NCBI RefSeq assembly: GCF_004214895.1
Contig: NZ_CP035952.1
Coordinates: 1,436,501 to 1,500,500, forward strand
Reading direction: 5' to 3'
Origin: Pseudomonas tructae
Lineage (GTDB): Bacteria > Pseudomonadota > Gammaproteobacteria > Pseudomonadales > Pseudomonadaceae
DNA length: 64,000 bases
Shown: piece after piece, positions 59,702 through 64,000 of the stretch
How positions within the stretch are numbered: position 1 is the first letter of the stretch
How the letters are laid out: each line of letters opens with the position of its first letter
Notes under the pieces: generated by a model
What the model was told of the DNA's origin: nothing
Databases searched by the model: none
What the model saw: only the letters and a program-made list of their open reading frames with translations
Position numbers and translations under genes: made by a program

Positions 59702-62614
59702 TTAGGTCGCCCGACGCATGCCCAGTACCGCGCGTAGGGCCCGGGCCAGGCCTTCCTCGTCGCGGTACCAGCGGCCGCTGACGGTTGGCCAGCCGTGGCG
59801 GGTGACCTTGACCCCGCTGCGCGAATGTTCAATCGCCGTGCCGACCAGTTCGCCTGTCTTGCTGCGGTGCACCAGCGAGTGCGGATCAGTACGGGTATCA
59901 ATAAGGAACATGCCCGCCCGGGGCAGGCGGGCGGCCGTGTCGGCCGCTATCGCCGCAGGTTTTGTGGCGATGCTCAGTAGCAGGTCGCCCTTGACGAAGG
60001 CAGTAGTATTGGAGAGTAGACTGGTCTTGAGATAATCACCCGCGTCTTCACCGATGCTGGTGGCAGTACCCAAGGGGGTATCGGCAACGCGCAGGCCGAT
60101 GGCGTGATTCATTTCGCTGACCCCCGGCACGCCCTCGAACGTATTGCTGTGGCTGTTGCCAATCAGCGCCACCCAGCGATGGGGGCCATTGAGTTGCTGG
60201 TCGGCGCTAATGGTATTGCTGGCGTAGAAGTTCATCATCTTCTGTCGCGCATGGACGACCAGGCGGGGCAGGTCGTTTTGTACATAGCTGCTCAAGCAGT
60301 CGATCGCCCGGACCTGAATATGATGTTCGTTGGCACTTTTGAGCACTGCTTCGAAGGTGTAGTTGCCGAGTGCGTCGGTGCCGTGCCCTGCGTCCAGGCG
60401 CCGTACATAGCGCAGCAGCGTTTCATCCATCATGCCGGTGCGGTTGAACGCCTCCAGCCCACTGGCGTGCATGTCTGCCATCAGGTGTTCGAAGTACAGG
60501 GTTTTGACTTTCTGCTTGCTTAACGTGGCCATGTTGTCGATCAGGAATTTTTTGCTGGCGATGGAGTCGTGGGTTTCACCGATAACCAGACCATCGGTTT
60601 GAGCATAGATCGACTTGATGATGCCTTTGGCCGGGGTGTTCGCCTCCAGTGTCGGAGCAGTCGGGCGTGGCGCTTGTGCATACTGATCAAAAAAGGCCTC
60701 GGTATCGTCCAGAAGGTTTTTGCGCAGTTGCTCGAAGCGGGCACTTGCCTCGGCAAACGTAGAGTCGCGTATGTTGACCATTCCTTCTCGGTAGTACTGT
60801 GGTGCGGCGGCGACATCGGCCAGTTTCGCCCGCAGGGCCTCGGGTATGTCGTAGGGGGTTGCGGGCGGAGGCAGGGGGGCAGCGGCGGTGCGTGTACTGC
60901 CCCAGAGCCTGCGGCCAAAGAACCTGCCGCTGCCGCCCCGCAGCCCGGGTTTGTCACGCAGGGTCCAGTGGCCGTCGGCTTGCAGTTCGACCGGATAGTG
61001 GCGAAAGAACGAGAAGGGTTCGCCGGGGTCTACGATGGCCCAGGTCTTGAGTTCACCGATGTAGCGGACCTGATAGGGCAGTTCGTCGAGTTGAATGTAG
61101 AAGTTGCCATCTCCGGGGTTGTACACGCCAGCAAGCATGCCCTGGTTGACCAACGCTTCGTCGCTCAGTAGCACATTGGCCACAAAGTCATTGAGCGGAT
61201 TGCGTTCCAGTTCGACCGCCAGGTGCGCGGGTAGCGGCACCGGTTCCAGGGGCAGAGGCGGCACGGCCTTGGCTTCGGCTAGTCGCGAGTCTTCGCCCAG
61301 GGCCTTGAGCTCGCCCGCGGCGCCGACTATTACCAGTGTGTTGAGCAGGGCGTCGATGCTGCTGAAGATGGCGCCCGTCACACCGGCCTTGCGCTCGGCG
61401 GTATTGCGCCCGTTGACCGCCTGGTCGATGTTCAGGCCCAGGCTGGCCAGGTCGGCGCCTACGGCGGCTAGCGCCACGGGCCAGCACAGCATGCCCAGGG
61501 CACCGGTGAGGTTGGCCGTGCTGCTCAAGTAGCCGATCCAGAGCTTTTTGCGCAACTGGGCATTGCTGTGCAAGGCGTTTTTCGCCTCCTTGTGCATGCG
61601 TTCGCGTGCCTGATCGCTCAGCCAGTCGAAAGGATCGCCGTTAATCGCCAGGTCCTTCTGGTTGATGCAGCTGTGATCGCCTCGGGCATGGGACATGAAC
61701 AAGGTGATCAGCACCTCGTGCAGGCCGACGTCGGTACCGTCGGCGGTGTAAGAGGACAACGGAAAGTGCGACATGAAGATCGGCAGCGTGCCGGGATCAT
61801 TGGTTTGCGCCAGCAGCCACCAGTGCAGGTCGGCCACGGTTTCAAACACATGAAACGAGCCGTCCTCATCAGGCATGTAGATGATCTGATGCCCGTGTTC
61901 GTCGACGATGCGCAGGATATCGGTGGCCTGGTAGCCGCCGATATCCAGCGCACGGATGCTCAAGCCCGCAGGGGCCTGATCCCGTTGATGGATTTTTGCC
62001 AGTGAGGCCGGGGTGCTGAAGCTGTTTGCTGCAGCTTTGATTACCGATGTGAAGTGCCGGGGGTGCAAGGTACCGCTGTCAAGGTCTTCGAACGCTCTGG
62101 CAAGGAAGTTGATTTTTGCCAGCGCCCGGTAGGCATCCTTGTCTTGTGTCCAGAACTCATCCAGGCGTGTGTTGAATTGCGTGGCGAAGTCGAGCGTCCA
62201 GAAATCGTGCAGCACGTCCTGGGGCAGCAGCGGCACTTCATTGCTTTCGTTGAACAGATGGGCGTGCGCGTCGTCGGTGTAGAAACCGCCCCAGTCGACC
62301 AGCAGGTCGGCGTTGTCCTGGTCATGGGGGGTGAACCTGCGCATGACCAACTGCGTGAGGCTGACCGATTCCAGCGGCGGCCCGACGTGCTCCCAGCCAG
62401 TGAAGCTGCGCGGGTTGCTCTGGCCGTTGTCGAAGCGATGCCAGTACACCTTGTCCGGGGCGTGGGCGCCCTGGCCATAGGTGTGGAGGATCTTTATAGC
62501 AGCCACGCGGGCCATCTCCCACATGTCCGGGCATCGCTCAACGACGCTCGAGGCCAGTTTGTGCAGGGTCAGTTGCAGGTCATTGATTACAGGTAGTACG
62601 TGCTTGTCGGACAT
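59702..62614 (-). CDS. Large toxin: dermonecrotic-toxin N-terminal-type domain plus EreA/ChaN-like C-terminal domain
   Basis: A 970-residue protein of the Pseudomonas family whose N-terminal half I recognise as the dermonecrotic-toxin/DUF6543-type domain (DKVYWHRFDN; FTGWEHVGPP, about residues 54-80; QLRKKLWIGYL at 353-363). Hydrophobic stretches at about 365-398 and 412-434 probably insert in membranes. The C-terminal third holds GETHDS (679-684), YFEH (707-710) and GNSHSN (819-824), a spacing like the EreA/ChaN/TIKI-like hydrolase group also found in Pasteurella-type membrane-targeted toxins. No Sec signal peptide or visible type III signal. Divergent from a paralogue at 62766. Delivery route, target and immunity are unknown. 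Confidence 0.8.
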   Translation of the reverse strand: MSDKHVLPVINDLQLTLHKLASSVVERCPDMWEMARVAAIKILHTYGQGAHAPDKVYWHRFDNGQSNPRSFTGWEHVGPPLESVSLTQLVMRRFTPHDQDNADLLVDWGGFYTDDAHAHLFNESNEVPLLPQDVLHDFWTLDFATQFNTRLDEFWTQDKDAYRALAKINFLARAFEDLDSGTLHPRHFTSVIKAAANSFSTPASLAKIHQRDQAPAGLSIRALDIGGYQATDILRIVDEHGHQIIYMPDEDGSFHVFETVADLHWWLLAQTNDPGTLPIFMSHFPLSSYTADGTDVGLHEVLITLFMSHARGDHSCINQKDLAINGDPFDWLSDQARERMHKEAKNALHSNAQLRKKLWIGYLSSTANLTGALGMLCWPVALAAVGADLASLGLNIDQAVNGRNTAERKAGVTGAIFSSIDALLNTLVIVGAAGELKALGEDSRLAEAKAVPPLPLEPVPLPAHLAVELERNPLNDFVANVLLSDEALVNQGMLAGVYNPGDGNFYIQLDELPYQVRYIGELKTWAIVDPGEPFSFFRHYPVELQADGHWTLRDKPGLRGGSGRFFGRRLWGSTRTAAAPLPPPATPYDIPEALRAKLADVAAAPQYYREGMVNIRDSTFAEASARFEQLRKNLLDDTEAFFDQYAQAPRPTAPTLEANTPAKGIIKSIYAQTDGLVIGETHDSIASKKFLIDNMATLSKQKVKTLYFEHLMADMHASGLEAFNRTGMMDETLLRYVRRLDAGHGTDALGNYTFEAVLKSANEHHIQVRAIDCLSSYVQNDLPRLVVHARQKMMNFYASNTISADQQLNGPHRWVALIGNSHSNTFEGVPGVSEMNHAIGLRVADTPLGTATSIGEDAGDYLKTSLLSNTTAFVKGDLLLSIATKPAAIAADTAARLPRAGMFLIDTRTDPHSLVHRSKTGELVGTAIEHSRSGVKVTRHGWPTVSGRWYRDEEGLARALRAVLGMRRAT

Positions 62615-62730
62615 GGGGCGGTTCTCTTGGCGGAAGGGAACCAGATTGGGGGCCGGTCAGCGATCGATGGCGCTACATAGTTGTATCCGGGCCTTGATGT
62701 ATGTACCGCCAAGGCTACATGAGGGGCTAT

Positions 62731-62754
62731 CACAGTCAGGGCTTGATGACTGTG
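62731..62754 (+). promoter_or_regulatory. Inverted repeat abutting the ribosome binding site of the second toxin gene
   Basis: CACAGTCA / TGACTGTG with an 8-base loop; the last G of the 3' arm is the first base of GGAG (62754-62757), eight bases before the ATG. It could fold in the mRNA and limit translation or be a protein-binding operator. The rest of the 151-base divergent region (62615-62765) shows no clear promoter. Confidence 0.55.
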
Positions 62755-62765
62755 GAGTACCCGCA

Positions 62766-64000
62766 ATGAATACCACTTTGGACAGCAACACCTTGCAATC
62801 GCACCTCAGCCAGTTCACCTCCCAGGTGATGAGGCAACTTCCGGATCTGCACCTGATGGCTTGGCAGGCCGCGCGGCGGATCCTGGCCTCGATGAAGGTC
62901 GAAGGCGATCCAGACAAGATCTACTGGCACCGGTTTGGCAATGCCCAGTCCAGTTCGACCAGCTTTACCGGTTGGGAGCACGTGGGCCCGCCGGAGGAAT
63001 CGATGACCCTCACCGAACTGCTGATCCGCCGCTTTCGGGTGGCCGATCAGGACAATGCCGATGTCCTGCACAATTGGGGCGGCTTCTATCAGCAAGGGCC
63101 GCAGGCGCAGCGCTACGATCAGCACAATGAAGTGCGCCTGTCGCCCTCGGCGTTGCTGCAGGCGTTGTGGCAGGTGGATTTTGCCTCGGCTTACCGCAAA
63201 GCCTTGCAAGCCTTCTGGAAGACCTCGGGCGATGACCTGAGAACGGTGGTGCGCCTGAACATCCTGGCCGCCGGCACGCTGGCTTGCGAGTCTGGGCAGC
63301 TCACACGTTTGCAGTTGCATTGGGTGATTCAGGCGCTGGGAGTTGAGCGGCCCATGGCACTGCGCTTGCGAGATGTCGCAGGGCTGCGACCGGCTCAAGG
63401 TGAGTTGTCGGTCAACTGCCTGCGTTTCGCCGGACACGACCTGGTGAATATCCTGTGGTTTTCCCATCCGTCCGGTCGGCAGATTCTCTATGTTCCCGGT
63501 GGGGCGCAGGTGTTCGAGAGCTTCCAGGGGCCTGAAGGTGTCTATGGCTGGTTGCGCAGCCGGGTGACCGACCAGGCCGCCCGCAAGCAGCTGGCCAGTT
63601 ATGGTGAGGTGGTGTTGCCGGCAGCGCTTGCGCAGCGCGTTGCCCGGTTCAAGCGGATTGCCCAGGTTACGGATGAGCAGTTGGCCGATGCGGTGGAGCG
63701 TCGGGCAGTTTCCGGCGACCCTTGTGATTGGCTGGTCAAACAGACCCACACACGGATGGCGGCCGAGGCCGATTTGCAGTTGCGTAGCAATGCTGACTTA
63801 CGCAAGCAACTGTGGATTGGTTACCTGCGGGCGGGGCTGCAGGTGGCTACGCCCGTTGCCACGCTGTCCTGGCCAGTTGCGCTGGCGGTGATCCTGACTG
63901 GCGTGGCGAAACTGGGCCTGAATATCGACCAGGCGGTCAATGCGCGGGACCCGGCAGAGCGCCAGGCGGCCCTGGTGGACGCCATTGTCTCAGGTGTTGA
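62766..64000 (+). CDS. Second large toxin of the same family, N-terminal 411 residues (cut by window end)
   Basis: The frame stays open from ATG 62766 to the window edge (411 codons). It parallels the divergent toxin along its whole visible length: DKIYWHRFGNAQSS, FTGWEHVGPPEESMTLTELL, RRFRVADQDNADVLHNWGGF, then DLRKQLWIGYL and WPVALAVILTGVAKLGLNID with the NARDPAERQA segment. The hydrophobic membrane-insertion region near residues 365-400 is present. The effector end lies outside the window, so activity cannot be judged. GGAG eight bases upstream supports the start. Confidence 0.82.
   Translation, partial: MNTTLDSNTLQSHLSQFTSQVMRQLPDLHLMAWQAARRILASMKVEGDPDKIYWHRFGNAQSSSTSFTGWEHVGPPEESMTLTELLIRRFRVADQDNADVLHNWGGFYQQGPQAQRYDQHNEVRLSPSALLQALWQVDFASAYRKALQAFWKTSGDDLRTVVRLNILAAGTLACESGQLTRLQLHWVIQALGVERPMALRLRDVAGLRPAQGELSVNCLRFAGHDLVNILWFSHPSGRQILYVPGGAQVFESFQGPEGVYGWLRSRVTDQAARKQLASYGEVVLPAALAQRVARFKRIAQVTDEQLADAVERRAVSGDPCDWLVKQTHTRMAAEADLQLRSNADLRKQLWIGYLRAGLQVATPVATLSWPVALAVILTGVAKLGLNIDQAVNARDPAERQAALVDAIVSGV

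Overview
The window looks like chromosome of a Pseudomonas from the P. putida / P. entomophila side of the genus. The support is the gene content and order (lptFG; gcvH-gcvP-sdaA-gcvT with a TyrR-like regulator; arcDABC; the complete glucose/Entner-Doudoroff cluster gap/edd-glk-gltRS-gtsABCD-oprB-hexR-zwf-pgl-eda; leuA; xseA; guaBA), high GC content, and about a dozen copies of one REP-type repeat between genes. Species identity is inference.

Layout. 1-1.3 kb: end of lptF and lptG (LPS export). 1.4-2.9 kb: accessory island with an unknown gene facing away from a monalysin-like pore-forming toxin gene. 2.9-3.8 kb: RDD membrane protein and a cold-shock protein. 4.1-11.8 kb: glycine cleavage/serine deaminase operon with its enhancer-binding regulator, three operator copies and a sigma-54 promoter. 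11.9-19.1 kb: arginine deiminase operon with an ANR-type promoter, and a divergent second ArcD-like antiporter. 19.1-26.9 kb: chemoreceptor, then a haem-uptake locus (sigma factor, anti-sigma factor, haem receptor with signalling domain, haem oxygenase) behind a Fur box. 27-44 kb: glucose uptake and Entner-Doudoroff catabolism, with HexR sites in front of gap/edd and zwf. 44-49.7 kb: second accessory island with a three-gene operon (coiled-coil, membrane and serine-tailed proteins) facing two tandem monalysin-like genes. 49.8-59.6 kb: leuA with a leucine-rich leader peptide, M23 peptidase, xseA, LysR regulator, TauE-type permease, zinc-ribbon protein, guaB, guaA. 59.7-64 kb: two large divergent paralogous toxins of the dermonecrotic-toxin N-terminal-domain type, the second cut by the window edge.

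How it works together. The 27-44 kb block forms a complete route: glucose enters through OprB and GtsABCD, is phosphorylated by Glk and oxidised by Zwf/Pgl, or enters as 6-phosphogluconate, and is split by Edd/Eda. Gap handles the triose phosphate, HexR senses the pathway intermediate, and GltRS controls uptake. The arc genes give anaerobic ATP from arginine, and the gcv operon disposes of glycine and serine.

The most unusual content is toxin cargo placed at three junctions between conserved housekeeping genes: three monalysin-family paralogues in two separate islands, and a head-to-head pair of large toxins. The 379/479/449-residue operon next to the tandem monalysin-like genes has no function I can name and is the best candidate for an undescribed system.
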